Of a DNA stretch of 64,000 nt, positions 29,754 to 39,406 are shown in pieces (the stretch's first letter is position 1; each line of letters opens with the position of its first letter). The translations under genes were made by a program, and so were the position numbers. The DNA lies in the NCBI GenBank assembly GCA_963575745.1, contig CAUYUJ010000936.1, positions 581,723 to 645,722 of the forward strand, given 5' to 3'. The notes below the pieces were generated by a model. That model was not told the origin of the DNA and did no database searches. It was given only the letters and a program-made list of their open reading frames with translations. The DNA comes from Prorocentrum cordatum. Lineage: Eukaryota > Sar > Dinophyceae > Prorocentrales > Prorocentraceae.

Positions 29754-30109
29754 ACCGCCGCCTGCTCCTGGATTTTCCCCCTCGCGGGGCCTCCTGGGAG
29801 GGCCCTCGTCGCCACCGCCGGATTCGCCTCAGCTATAGCTGGTCAGAGTCTGCACGCCGGGAGAGGTCCGGCGAGCAGCGGTATGGGTACTTGTTGCTTT
29901 TCGGGCGGGTGGCAATGGGGGGTGACCCGAATGTGGGGTGAAGACCAGGGTCTCAAAGGGGTGTTATAGGGCTCCTTTTGGCCCCCCAAGAGGGCCCTAA
30001 AGTAACCCTTTGGGGCCTTTTGTCTTCCGTTACCACCCGCCTGAGCCTGCGGATAGGTTCGAGGGTCGAGGCTTTTGGCCAAGAGGCGACGGCGGACGCG
30101 CTCTTGATC

Positions 30110-30345
30110 AAGCAGTGGCGAAGTGTCCCGGCGTGCCTACAGCCCTACCAAACCATGTGCTAAGAGCCTTTTGCAGTTTGCACGAAATGTTTTTAGAGCA
30201 TTTCTGGTTGGGACTGCTTTGTTTTAACACACCGGGTTTACGTTCGAAGAGCATTGTTCTGGTTCTTGGAACTTTTTGGGGTTCCGAGGACATGTCGTGG
30301 TAGGACTCGAGGAATATGCCGGGACGGTCGGCCCCTGCTCCACTG
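30110..30345 (+). mobile_element. Element family E, copy 3
   Basis: GCAGTGGCGAAGTGTCCCGG at the left and ATGCCGGGACGGTCGGCCCC then TGCTCC at the right. Interior words are TGTTTTAACACACC and GGTTCTTGGAAC. Confidence 0.8.
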
Positions 30346-30470
30346 GAGGGCCCCGCGGGTTGCGCGGAGGCGGGCCCTCGCAGGGACCGGAGAGAGTCGA
30401 GGCGCAGAGCTCGCCCGGACTTAAAAACAGCGTCACGTCGTCGGGGGATCTTGGGACCACGCCCAGGTGC

Positions 30471-30653
30471 CGGACCCCCTCGAGTCATGAAAAAATCATG
30501 ACGAGAGGTTTTTCGCTATTTTCGGCCTCCGGGGGCCCTTACCCGCCCTCAGGACCGTCAAAAAACGACTCGGGATGAAAAACCGGTCCCGGGGAATCGG
30601 TCTGGACCTCTGGAAGTCGCGTCATGAAAAAATCATGACGTCGGGGGTCTGGG
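30471..30653 (+). mobile_element. Element family D, copy 4
   Basis: Same family, starting GGACCCCCTCGAGTCATGAA and ending GACGTCGGGGGTCTGGGG. Confidence 0.85.
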
Positions 30654-30683
30654 GTGCCGGACCTCGGGGCTCGTTCTCGACGA

Positions 30684-30866
30684 GACGTAAGAGCGACCCT
30701 TCGCCGGCGTGACCTTTTGGTGCGGGCACATTGGGGGGGGGTCCCTGATCGCAGAGCGCGGTACGCTGGTGGCGTCTTGCGCGCCTGTGCTTGGCCACCC
30801 CGCGGCCCCCAAGAAGCCGCGCACCAAAGGTCACTCTCACCCAGGGTCACTCTTGCGTGCAGCCGA
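30684..30866 (+). mobile_element. Element family N, copy 2
   Basis: AAGAGCGACCCTTCGCCGGC at the left, GCCGCGCACCAAAGGTCACT at the right, then GTGCAGCC. Confidence 0.7.
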
Positions 30867-31019
30867 CGTTCCTATGGACATCCTCAGGCACCGATCCCAG
30901 GCATCTCTTCACGTCATGAGACAGGCACGACGGGAGGCTGTGGGCCGTTGCCAGCCTCTGGGTGCGCTTGCCGACCCTGGGAACGCAAAAAGGAGCGACT
31001 CGGGATGACGAGCTGTTCC

Positions 31020-31205
31020 CGCGGAATGCGCCCTCAGACAAGCGACGCCCTGATTCTTTCAATGCGGGGTCCCTGGAAGTCCCGACCCTCTCCCTGGGAC
31101 CAGGTTTTTCATCCCGAGTCGTTTTTTGATGGCCCCGAGGCCCGGCGAAGGGCCCCCCCGAGGCCGGAAACGGCCAAAAACCTGCCATCCTGAATTAAAA
31201 AACGA
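31020..31205 (-). mobile_element. Element family D, divergent copy
   Basis: Interior TTTTTCATCCCGAGTCGTTT and CCCCGAGGCCCGGCGAAGGG matches family D. Ends are diverged. Confidence 0.6.
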
Positions 31206-31320
31206 CGCGATCATGTCTGGGTCGAGACTGAGGTCGGGCCTGGCCCCCGACAGGGGGATTTCGGGCGCCGAAGGGCTGAAGTCGAGGAGAAAACCACTTT
31301 GAGCAAATCGGATCGTTGGC

Positions 31321-31505
31321 CCCAGACCCCCGACGTCATGATTGTTTCATGACGCGACCCCCAGAGGTCCGGACCCATTCCCTGGGACCGGCTTTTCATC
31401 CCGAGTCGTTTTTTGACAGTCCTGAGGGCCGGTAAGGGTCCCCAGAGGCCGAAAATTGCGAAAAACCTCGCGTCGTGATTTTTTCATGACTCGAGGGGGT
31501 CTGGG
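31321..31505 (-). mobile_element. Element family D, copy 5
   Basis: Inverted relative to the neighbour at 30471. Ends CATGACTCGAGGGGGTCTGG. Confidence 0.85.
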
Positions 31506-31507
31506 GC

Positions 31508-31700
31508 TGTATTTCCCTGGACATGATCGCGTCGTAAAAAAGATCAGGGCGGGAGATGTTTGGCCGTTGTCGGCCTCGGGGGGCCATCGCCGGACCTCGG
31601 GGCCGTGAAGACGACTCGGCATGAAAACCCGGTCCCAGTGAGAGGGTCCGGACTTCCAGGGCCCCCGCATTGAAAAAATCAGGACGTCGTTTGTTTGGGG
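31508..31700 (+). mobile_element. Element family D, divergent copy
   Basis: Contains TCGGCCTCGGGGGGCCATCG and GACTCGGCATGAAAACCCGG, with ends of TCGTAAAAAAGATCAGG / TTGAAAAAATCAGGACGTCG type. Confidence 0.6.
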
Positions 31701-31830
31701 AGAGAAGATCATAAAATAGTCAGGGGAGGGTTTTTCAACTATCTGGATCATTGTTGGATATCTTTCTGACTATTTCTTTATCTTTCCTCCAAGATCCGCC
31801 CGTAGAAGGACATGCCCGACCTAAGGCCAA
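31700..31830 (+). mobile_element. Element family J, copy 2 (partial)
   Basis: The right end CGCCCGTAGAAGGACATGCC then CGACCTAAGG matches family J. The interior is AT-rich. Confidence 0.6.
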
Positions 31831-32297
31831 CTATCTCCCGTTGGGCATCTGCTGTAGCGATCGCTGTGACGTGCAACAGTTGCCAGTTGGTTGCGACCCA
31901 CTTGAGCGACGGAAAGAAACTGTTTCGTCTTCCCTTGGCGCGTGAGCTGTCCGCGTAAGGCCGCGCGTGAGCGCCCTCGTTTCCAATGTGGAGTGTCGCG
32001 CTGGCGACCCGCTTAAGCGGCGGCGTAAGGTCGCCATGCCATCTCGCGTAAGACCCGGTTCTCGTCGTCGCTCTCTTGGCAAGGCACTTGCAAGTGGGTT
32101 GCAAGTCCGCGCAGCTGCTCCGAGTCAGGTCCGCGCCTGGCCCAGATGTTTAGCTCGGTTCGGCGGACTGGCAGCCCCCCCTTGCAGGTGCCCCTTGCCG
32201 GTGGGTTGCAGCCGCCTTGCAGCTGCTGCAAGTTGCAGGCGAGCCGACCACTGCAGCAGGACCGCCTCTTCACCCAGAGCCATCTTGGTGACGGCCC

Positions 32298-32475
32298 TTC
32301 ACCACCCACCAAACCACCCCAACCCAACCCGAAGGCCCAAATTTATCCTCGATTTCCAGTGGGGGGGGTCGGGGAACATTGAAAAAACACATGGAACTCG
32401 TACCCCCCCCCAACCCGAAATTCGGGTCAAATTCGGGTCTTCGGGTTGGGTTGGGGTGGTTTGGTAGGTAGTCAG
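32298..32475 (+). mobile_element. Element family B, copy 3
   Basis: Same inverted termini as the copies near 17.7 and 24.3 kb, ending GGTTTGGTAGGTAGTCAG. Interior includes AACATTGAAAAAACACATGG. Confidence 0.85.
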
Positions 32476-32703
32476 CCCTGGGGCCCGGCGAGGGCCCCCG
32501 GAGGCCGCAAACAGTACTGTAATTTGCTTCCCGTCGTGGTCTGGGCGCCATGGCCCGCTGCCCGAGGGGAGCGGGGTCCCGACTTTTGTCCGCAGGCCTG
32601 GGCCCCTCCCCGCCGCGAGGGGGCGTTTCTTTCTCCCCTCCTCGGCCCGTCGACTGCACCGCCGGGTCATAGTCTCAGGGCCGCGCGCGGCTCCCCGAGG
32701 CTC

Positions 32704-32951
32704 AGTGGGCCTTGGCAACGGCAAGGCCGTTTTTTTCACCGCTTCCGAAAAAAACGTCCCCTGGAACATGGAAGCGGCAACAAAAAAACGGCGACCGGAA
32801 AGGGCAACAGAAACGGCTCCAGGAGTGGAGCCGGAGCGGGAACCCGCAGAAAAGAACGGCGACGGCACCGGTTAAAAAAAACGGCGTCGGCACCGGCAGC
32901 GAAAACGGCACAACGGAACCGGTAAAAAAAAAACGGCCCTGTCGTTCCCAG
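32704..32951 (+). mobile_element. Element family M, copy 1
   Basis: Inverted termini GGCAACGGCAAGGCCGTTTT / AAAAACGGCCCTGTCGTTCC, with an interior made of short AACGGC and ACCGG words. The partner at 33671 is in opposite orientation. Confidence 0.78.
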
Positions 32952-33102
32952 ACCCCCGACGTCATGATTTTTTCCCCGGGACCCGCTCTTCATCCCGAGT
33001 CGTTTTTCGACGGTCCTGAGGGCCGGTACTAGGGTGCCCAGAGGCCGAGAAAGGCGAAAAACCTCGCGTCGTGCTTTTTTCCTGACTCGAGGGGGTCTGG
33101 GT
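32949..33102 (-). mobile_element. Element family D, copy 6 (internally deleted)
   Basis: Both ends are present, but about 30 bases after the first TCATGATTTTTT are missing, joining it directly to CCCCGGGACC. Confidence 0.8.
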
Positions 33103-33327
33103 TTCCAGGGCCCACTGCGTCCCCGAGGCTCCCCGCGGCCCCCCGCGGCGCCCGGCTGCGCGGCGGGCCCCCCGGCGGCGCGCGGGCGCTCCCGGCGGCG
33201 CCACGCCGCGCGCCCGCCGCGGCGTCGTGGGCGCCGCGGCGGCGGGCGGGCCGCCGCGCGCCGGGCGGGCACTGAGCCGCGGCGGTGCGCCCTGGGGGTC
33301 GCGAGGCCCAGGCATCGCAGGCCTAGA

Positions 33328-33525
33328 GGTTAACACCAACACCAAGATCGGCGGTGTGCTTCCACCGATGGAAGAAGATTCCGTTCTCGGTGATGGTGGT
33401 AATATTCTGGCTTCCAAGGTGACCGAAATATCACCACCAACACCGGAATCTAGGATCATCTTTCCCATGTGGAGGCAACCCCTTGTTCTGGTGTTGGTGC
33501 CAATTTCCAGGCCTCCAACAGGCAT
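33328..33525. repeat. Inverted repeat with ACCAACACCA / TGGTGTTGGTGCC arms
   Basis: TAACACCAACACCAAGATCG at the left pairs with TTGTTCTGGTGTTGGTGCCA at the right. GGTGGTAATATT and GAAATATCACCACCA form an inner pair. A likely fold-back element without a second copy here. Confidence 0.6.
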
Positions 33526-33670
33526 GGCAAGGATCGACATAGAGACGTAAGAGGGTATGGAGCCTCTGGGATGTTCGTGGGGATCTCGTGGGAGGCCTCT
33601 CGGGGGCTTTGGAGCATCTTTGGGGCATCTTGGGGGCCTCTTGCGGCCTCTTGGGGACCTCTTGGGGCTT

Positions 33671-33908
33671 AGTAGGCCCTGGAAACGACAGGGCCGTTTT
33701 TTTACCGGTTCCGTTTTGCCATTTCTGTTGCCGGTTCCGACGCCGTTGTTTTACCGGTTCCGTCGCCGTTCTTTTATGCGGGTTCCCGCTCCGGTTCCAC
33801 TCCTGGACCTCCTGGAGTTGTTGCCGTCTCCGGTCGCCGTTTTTTTTGCCGTTTCCATTTTCAAGGACCATTTTTTCGGAAACAAATAAAAGACGGCCTT
33901 GCCGTATC
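33671..33908 (-). mobile_element. Element family M, copy 2
   Basis: Reverse-complement relative of the copy at 32704, starting GAAACGACAGGGCCGTTTTT and ending AGACGGCCTTGCCGTATCTG. Confidence 0.78.
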
Positions 33909-33920
33909 TGGGTCCCATTG

Positions 33921-34098
33921 AGGTAAGAGTTACCCTTCGCCGGAGAGATCTTCGGTGCGCGCTCACTGAGGTCCCCCGATCGCCGCGCTCGTTGCGATCT
34001 TAGCGTCCTGCGCGCTTGTGTTTGGCCTCCCCGCGCCCCCCAAAAAGCCGCGCACCAAAGGTCACTCTTACCCAGAGTCACTCCTCACGTGCAGCCGA
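33921..34098 (+). mobile_element. Element family N, copy 3
   Basis: AAGAGTTACCCTTCGCCGGA at the left, GCCGCGCACCAAAGGTCACT and TCACGTGCAGCC at the right. Confidence 0.7.
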
Positions 34099-34102
34099 AA
34101 GG

Positions 34103-34327
34103 AGTGGCGAAGCGTCCTGGCTCGCCCATAGCCCCACCAAACAATGTTCTGAGAACCTCTTGTGGTCTGCACGACATGTTCCCAGAACATGTCTGGCGGA
34201 GTCTGTGTTGTGTTACCACATTGGGTATATGTTCTAAGAACATTGCTTGCTCTTAGAACATGTTGGGATTCTGGTAACATTTCGTGGGAGGACTGTAGGC
34301 ATGCCGGGACGGCCGGTCCCTGCTCAA
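34103..34327 (+). mobile_element. Element family E, copy 4
   Basis: GAGTGGCGAAGCGTCCTGGC at the left and CCGGGACGGCCGGTCCCTGC at the right, with internal ATGTTCTGAGAACC and ATGTTCTAAGAACA words. Confidence 0.8.
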
Positions 34328-34405
34328 CAGGCAGTGTGGCGTCGCCAGTGCGTGAGAGACTGCAGGTGGTCGGCCGCGTGCCCCCGGACCTCGTGGAGGA
34401 GGTGC
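34328..34405 (+). CDS. Exon-like island between two elements
   Basis: Between a family E and a diverged family D element, one frame reads VASPVRERLQVVGRVPPDLV then EEVLL, a helix-like pattern. In the two known genes, stretches left between elements are exons, which is the reason to list it. No family recognised. Confidence 0.28.
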
Positions 34406-34407
34406 TT

Positions 34408-34550
34408 CTCGACGTTGGGCCTCGGGTGCCCTGGCCGGGCCTCGGGGCCGTCGTGGAAGGACTCGGGCAGAAAAGCCGGCCCCAGCGAGAACGGTTCGGG
34501 ACTTCGAGGGAGCCCGCATCGAACAGTGTCGGGACATCGCGTGTCTCGGG
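34408..34550 (+). mobile_element. Element family D, divergent copy
   Basis: Contains GGCCTCGGGGCCGTCGTGGA and GACTCGGGCAGAAAAGCCGG. Follows a short exon-like island. Confidence 0.5.
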
Positions 34551-34738
34551 GTGGGGATCTACACTCTAGGCGATGCTTAAGAAAACCCAAGTTTTCGGCC
34601 AGAGTCTCGATGATTCTTAATGTTTCAATGTAGATCCCAAGATTTGAACAGACATTCTGGGTGTTTATTCAAATTCTGAGACTATGAATTTCTTAACCCA
34701 TGAATTCTTAAGCATTTCGCAGGATCTACCCGCGTCCC

Positions 34739-34955
34739 AAGTGGGGCCCGAGGAGGTGGTGTCGAAGGATCGCGACGCATCGCCGATGCGTCGGCGGCGC
34801 GGCTTGATTCGTAGCCCGACCTTCTCCACGCTGGCGTCGCCGATGCACCGCCGACGTCGCCGATACATATATATATATATATATATATATATGTTTGTGA
34901 TGCATCGACGACGCGGCGCGATCCTCCGACCCCGTCTACCATGACCCCACCCGGG
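34739..34955 (+). mobile_element. Element family C, copy 3, with TA microsatellite
   Basis: Termini resemble the other family C copies (GGGGCCCGAGGAGGTGGTGT...CGACCCCGTCTACCATGACC). An AT dinucleotide run at about 34865-34890 interrupts the core. Confidence 0.75.
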
Positions 34956-35324
34956 AGGCCTCTAATAAACAACGCCTGGTGGATCGGTCTTGGGGGGACC
35001 ACGGCGGGTGTTGGGTACGGATAGATTCGGGGCCTGGGGGGATCATGCGTATCCATTGCGTATCCACCGCCCGCCGAGGTCTCCCAAGGCCCATCCACGA
35101 GGCGGTGGTCATGGATACACCCCCGCTCTGCGTCAGGGCCGTCGTGGGCACGTCCACGGGCTGCGCCGGACCTTGGCTTCGGCCGCCATTCAGCTGCTAT
35201 TTGTAACGATTGGGTAAAGTTCTTCGACAGCAGCCTCGGTGCCGTTCGGCACAATCTTGATTTCGCAGAAGTGCGGGGGTAGCCGTATCGCGTATGTAAG
35301 GTTGTGAGTAACGAATGATGGACC

Positions 35325-35535
35325 CCCCCGAATCAGGCGATCGCAAACATGGATCAAGGGGTCGTGGATTAGCGACGGGTCCCGTTTCCATGGGAAATCG
35401 CGGATTCCCACCGCCGAGCGAGGCGGCACCGGCCGCATCTTGGGGAGGGCACCTCCCCCGATCCATGGATGTGGCGACCGCGCGCCAAATCCATGGATCG
35501 CTAATCCATGTTTGCGGGCCCCCGAGAAGGGTGGA
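35325..35535. repeat. Inverted repeat around ATCCATGTTTGCG
   Basis: CGATCGCAAACATGGATCAA at 35339 pairs with TCCATGTTTGCGGGCC at 35500. Related words (CATGGAT...GATCCAAGATCCATG) occur at 9078-9240, so this may be another short element family. Confidence 0.55.
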
Positions 35536-36424
35536 TCCCCCCCCGGAGGCTGACGAATAGACCCGCGGGGCGCGGAGCATTTCTTGTTTTACTCGCGCGC
35601 GCCAGGGGCTCGTCGCGGGCGCCGCCGAGGGGATCCGTGGCCCCTCTGCACGGCAGCCTCAAAAAGATTGCCTCTCGTGTACAAGTTGTTTTAGGGATCG
35701 TATACATTCGGAGCGATGTTTGTCCCCCTCCTCAGGCTGATTACTGGCGTGCTACAGTCGTTGTCGTCGTCGTCCTCGTCGTCGTCGTCGTTGTAATCGT
35801 CGTCGTAATCGTTGTTGTCATCGTTGACTGCCTTTGGGCCCTCTTGGGTCGTCTTGGGGCATGCTTAGAGGCATCATGGGCCGTTTTGTGGCGATCTTCG
35901 GGGCCACTTGGGCCGTCGCGTGCGCTGTCAGAGTGCAAATGCGAACGTGCTTGAAACTCACGCTTGCCCCAAGGAGTGGAAGGATCTTGGTCTCTTGGGG
36001 CCCCTGCCGGCGATCCTCTGGAGGCTTTTTGGGGCTGTCAGGGGGGCCTCGTGGGCGGGAAAGGGGGAGGGGGGACAGCCAAATGTCTCACGCGCCTTTT
36101 CACCCCTAGCAAGCGGGGGTCGGAGGATGCTTGCACATGGCAACTCAGGAAGATTCAGGAGGAGTAAAAAACACACAGACACAATTCATCGTCGATTCCC
36201 CAGAAAATATGTGTATGTATGTGTGTGTGTGTCTGTATCTGTGTGTATTGATTTATTTCGTCGAATTCCTTTATTTGTGTGTATTTTTTTGTATGTCCCA
36301 GGGCCCCTTCAAAGCTAGAAAGACAAAAGGCAGTTTCAGTGTGTTTAAGAGTCGCCCCATATCATTCAGCGGCAGTCACTGGTGTTCCACTTTTTGTTGT
36401 TGAGTTCCCACGTGCGCAACACAC

Positions 36425-36670
36425 GGTGATTCCTGGTGTTCTGGTTGTTCCCGGTGCTCCTGGGAAGCCTCCGTGGCCGCACAGAGCTGCTACTGGGATT
36501 CTCCACACTTGAAGTCCTTTGTCACGCACCACAATCAATTTCAATATGCAAATCTCCACAATGAAAGTCAAACTGGGTTTCATGTGTAAGGGATTTCCAG
36601 AGACAGCGCCGAGGGGACCGCGGGAGCTCATCAGGAAAAGCAGAAACAAATTGAAGAACCGTCAAACATT
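36425..36670 (+). repeat. AT-richer duplicated segment, copy 1
   Basis: Shares GGAAGCCTCCGTGGCCGCAC, CCACAATCAATTTCAATAT and GGATTTCCAGAGACAGCGCC, in the same order, with 37775-38045. Confidence 0.7.
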
Positions 36671-36764
36671 TGTTTACGTTGCACCCCGCAGATGCGGATA
36701 AGAGTAAGGAGGCGGTGGGGACGTCGGCAGTTTGCGGGACTGGAGAAGCGCAGGCGCCCAAGTT

Positions 36765-37115
36765 TCACAAATTATACAACGAGCCCGCCGCAGGCGCCGA
36801 TTTTTTCGTTAAATAATGTGGATAAGTCGCGGGTGGGTCGCAAATGGTTCGCAAATGGGTCGCGGGTGGGTCGCGGGTGGGTCGCGGGTGGGTCGCGGGT
36901 GGGTCGCGGCTGGGTCGCGGGGTGGGTCGCGGGTAGGTGGCAAGCGGGTCGCGGGTGGGAGGCGGGTGGGTCGCGGGGTGGTCGCGGGGTGGGTCGCGGG
37001 TGAGTCGCGGGGTGGGTCGCGGGTGGGCCGGGGGGTGGGTCGCCGGGTGGGTCGCCAGGTGGGTCGCGGCGTGGGTCGCGGCGTGGGTCGCGGGGTGGGT
37101 CGCGGCTTGGGGCGA
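36765..37115 (-). repeat. GGTGGGTCGCGG minisatellite, inverted relative of the 14.2 kb array
   Basis: Starts with CCCGCCGCAGGCGCCGA and continues as repeats of GGGTGGGTCGCGGGTGGGTC. These are the reverse complements of the two words that build the array at 14170-15240. Confidence 0.88.
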
Positions 37116-37774
37116 CGTCAACAAACAAACAAACAACAACGCAACATGCATAATCCTCACCACGGATCCCCAGATCAGCCACGCACCCAGGGACAAGGAA
37201 TGACCGTTCGGCCCCCCTCACTCTGACACGTTGAAAAAATAAGAGAACTACAGGGATATGTTTACACATTGAACAAGAAGAGAACTACAGATATTGTATG
37301 TGACTGTTGCTGGTTTTAACTTTAAGAAGTATTGCACCATTAAAGATAACGGCGGTACTCGGCTTCCTCGGTTTCCTGGGATCCTCCTTACAATTGAAAT
37401 CATTGTGTGGCACCTTGTGCACATGGATTCCTGTTGAGGCGACCTTACAAACTGATTCCAATCGTGGGGGATCTGCTGTGGCTTCCACTCCTTGTGTAGC
37501 AGCCTGTGCAAAGGGATGACGATTGAGGCGGCCTTACGAAGGGTTTCAAGTGTGAGGGATTTGCTGCAGTGGTGGCGCCTTGAGCCCAGGAAAGCTAGAG
37601 AGGAAAACCGGAAAACCAGACAAACTGGAAAACGCATGTGATTTCGCATTGGGAATGAAGGGGCTTGAAGGAATTCTTGTACCAACAAATATAGAAGTTA
37701 TCACAGGATTCCCATAGATGTTCCTTCATTTTCTAAGTGAGTACATGAAGCGTTTCGAATGTGTTGTTCGTTCT

Positions 37775-38045
37775 TTTTGTAAGCCTCCGAGGCCCCACAG
37801 AGCCGCCATTTGGATTCCTCACAGTTGACGTACAGTGGAAAAGCCCCACAATCAAATTCAAATTATCATTCCCCGCAGTAAGAAAACTATTGTAATACCC
37901 CACAACAGAGTTCAATGTGTAAACATCAGCGAACAATTCAATTTAGCTTCCGTGTGCGAATCGACTTCGGTCGTAAAGGATTTCCAGAGGCAGCGCCGTG
38001 GGGGCTGCGGAAGTTCACCAGGAAGATAAGGAAAAAGACATGTGT
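37775..38045 (+). repeat. AT-richer duplicated segment, copy 2
   Basis: Shares GTAAGCCTCCGAGGCCCCAC, CCACAATCAAATTCAAATTA and GGATTTCCAGAGGCAGCGCC with 36425-36670. Copies differ by substitutions and short indels. A third, weaker relative lies near 37360-37510. Confidence 0.7.
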
Positions 38046-38349
38046 AACCGCAGAACACGTGTTCACAGGCCCCCCCCCCTTTGGCCCTGCGCTCTCCTGC
38101 GCGCCTCTGACTGACGCATGGGCTCCGCAGCCACAGTGGTGCTGACGACGGCCTGTAGGGCGGCAGTCACGGTGGCGGTCCGCCCCGCGGTCTCCGCCGA
38201 GCCATGGCCGCCGGTTCGGCGAGTTTCGTGTCACCAGTGGCGCAGGTCACCGCGCTGTCCGCGGTCCAGCTCTGCGAGTGCACCTGATGGGGCCCTCGTG
38301 ATGCCTCGTCGTGCCCCTCTGCTCGAAGAAGAAAAAAGTGCATAGACAG

Positions 38350-38475
38350 AAGCTTTCGGAGCTCCGCGCCGATTTCTCGCGTCGCGGGGTGGACCTCCCT
38401 GGAAGCGCTTGCGGCGCTGCCACTGGCGCGCTCCGCGCGCCAGGGAGGGAGGTCCAGCGGTGATCCAAGAGATCG
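38350..38475 (+). mobile_element. Element family I, copy 2
   Basis: CGGAGCTCCGCGCCGATTTC with CTGGCGCGCTCCGCGCGCCA in the centre and GGGAGGGAGGTCCAGCG at the right. Confidence 0.65.
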
Positions 38476-38514
38476 GTCGAAACGCCGAATAAGAAAGCGG
38501 TCACCCGTCGATTA

Positions 38515-38645
38515 GCGGAGCTTTTCGCCATCGAAAGAATGCCTCTCTTTTTCCTCCCCCTTCCCATTCACCACAGCAATATTCTCATCATACATATCGA
38601 CGAATATCCCTTCTCGCCCTTCCCCCTTAGTGCTCATAAGTTTAA
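38515..38645 (+). repeat. Direct duplication, copy 1
   Basis: AGCTTTTCGCCATCGAAAGA, TTTTTCCTCCCCCTTCCCAT, TATCCCTTCTCGCCCTTCCC. Followed about 170 bases later by a close copy. Confidence 0.8.
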
Positions 38646-38687
38646 CTACTCCATCTTCTTGGAAAGAGCCCCTTGCAGTCGCTAAGC

Positions 38688-38820
38688 AGAGCTCTTCACC
38701 ATCGAACAAGTGCGTATCCTTTTTCCTCCCCCTTCCCATTCACCACAACTCCCTCCTCATCATACATATCGAGAAATATCCCTTCTCGCCATTCCCCCTT
38801 CTCGCTCATAAATTTAAGTG
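38688..38820 (+). repeat. Direct duplication, copy 2
   Basis: Same order of blocks as 38515-38645 (AGCTCTTCACCATCGAACAA, TTTTTCCTCCCCCTTCCCAT, TATCCCTTCTCGCCATTCCC). Confidence 0.8.
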
Positions 38821-38950
38821 CCCCTGCATCGTCATCACTGATGCCCTCCCCTGGAAACTGAAGGAACGATGCTATATGTAATTCGCCTGTGCCTTTCAGC
38901 CTGTGGCCTCGTCCGAGATTGCGGTCTTATTGCATCTGTGAGGGGTTTGT

Positions 38951-39406
38951 GTGTGTGGACTGGGCAAGTTCATTTCAAATAGTACCCTTGCGCGGCTACC
39001 ATGCCCAGCAGGCGTTACTTCGTCTGTGAATGTCGCCGTCCTGGCTTTGGTGTCGGCGTGCCAAGTATTTGGCCAACGCCTGCCAGTGAAAATGTCCATG
39101 CACGTGTGCAGCAGGAGTGCCCTAGCAGAGTGTGTGCCCCCGCCGCCGCCTGTGCGAGTGAAGGGCCCAGCCTCACCATCTGACCACGGACGCTGCGATT
39201 CTCATGTCGGCGACGGTGCCTCCTCAGTGTGTGCATGTGCCGAGTGTGAGTTGCACAGGCGCTGTCTTGTGCTAGTGACCAGTGGAAACCGGCGAGGCAA
39301 CTATGAGCGAGGCGATTCCATCGGGCAGCTGTGCATGACGAGGAGAAGTAGCAGGTGGGCCCTGAAGATCTCAACAACCCTTGGCAAGATAGTTGGGGCT
39401 TGCTAA
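38951..39406 (+). CDS. Small open frame, hypothetical
   Basis: A frame of 151 codons with balanced composition (VNVAVLALVSACQVFGQRLP, SVCACAECELHRRCL) in a less GC-rich region. No motif recognised; neither strand is clearly better. Confidence 0.2.
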   Translation: MCGLGKFISNSTLARLPCPAGVTSSVNVAVLALVSACQVFGQRLPVKMSMHVCSRSALAECVPPPPPVRVKGPASPSDHGRCDSHVGDGASSVCACAECELHRRCLVLVTSGNRRGNYERGDSIGQLCMTRRSSRWALKISTTLGKIVGAC

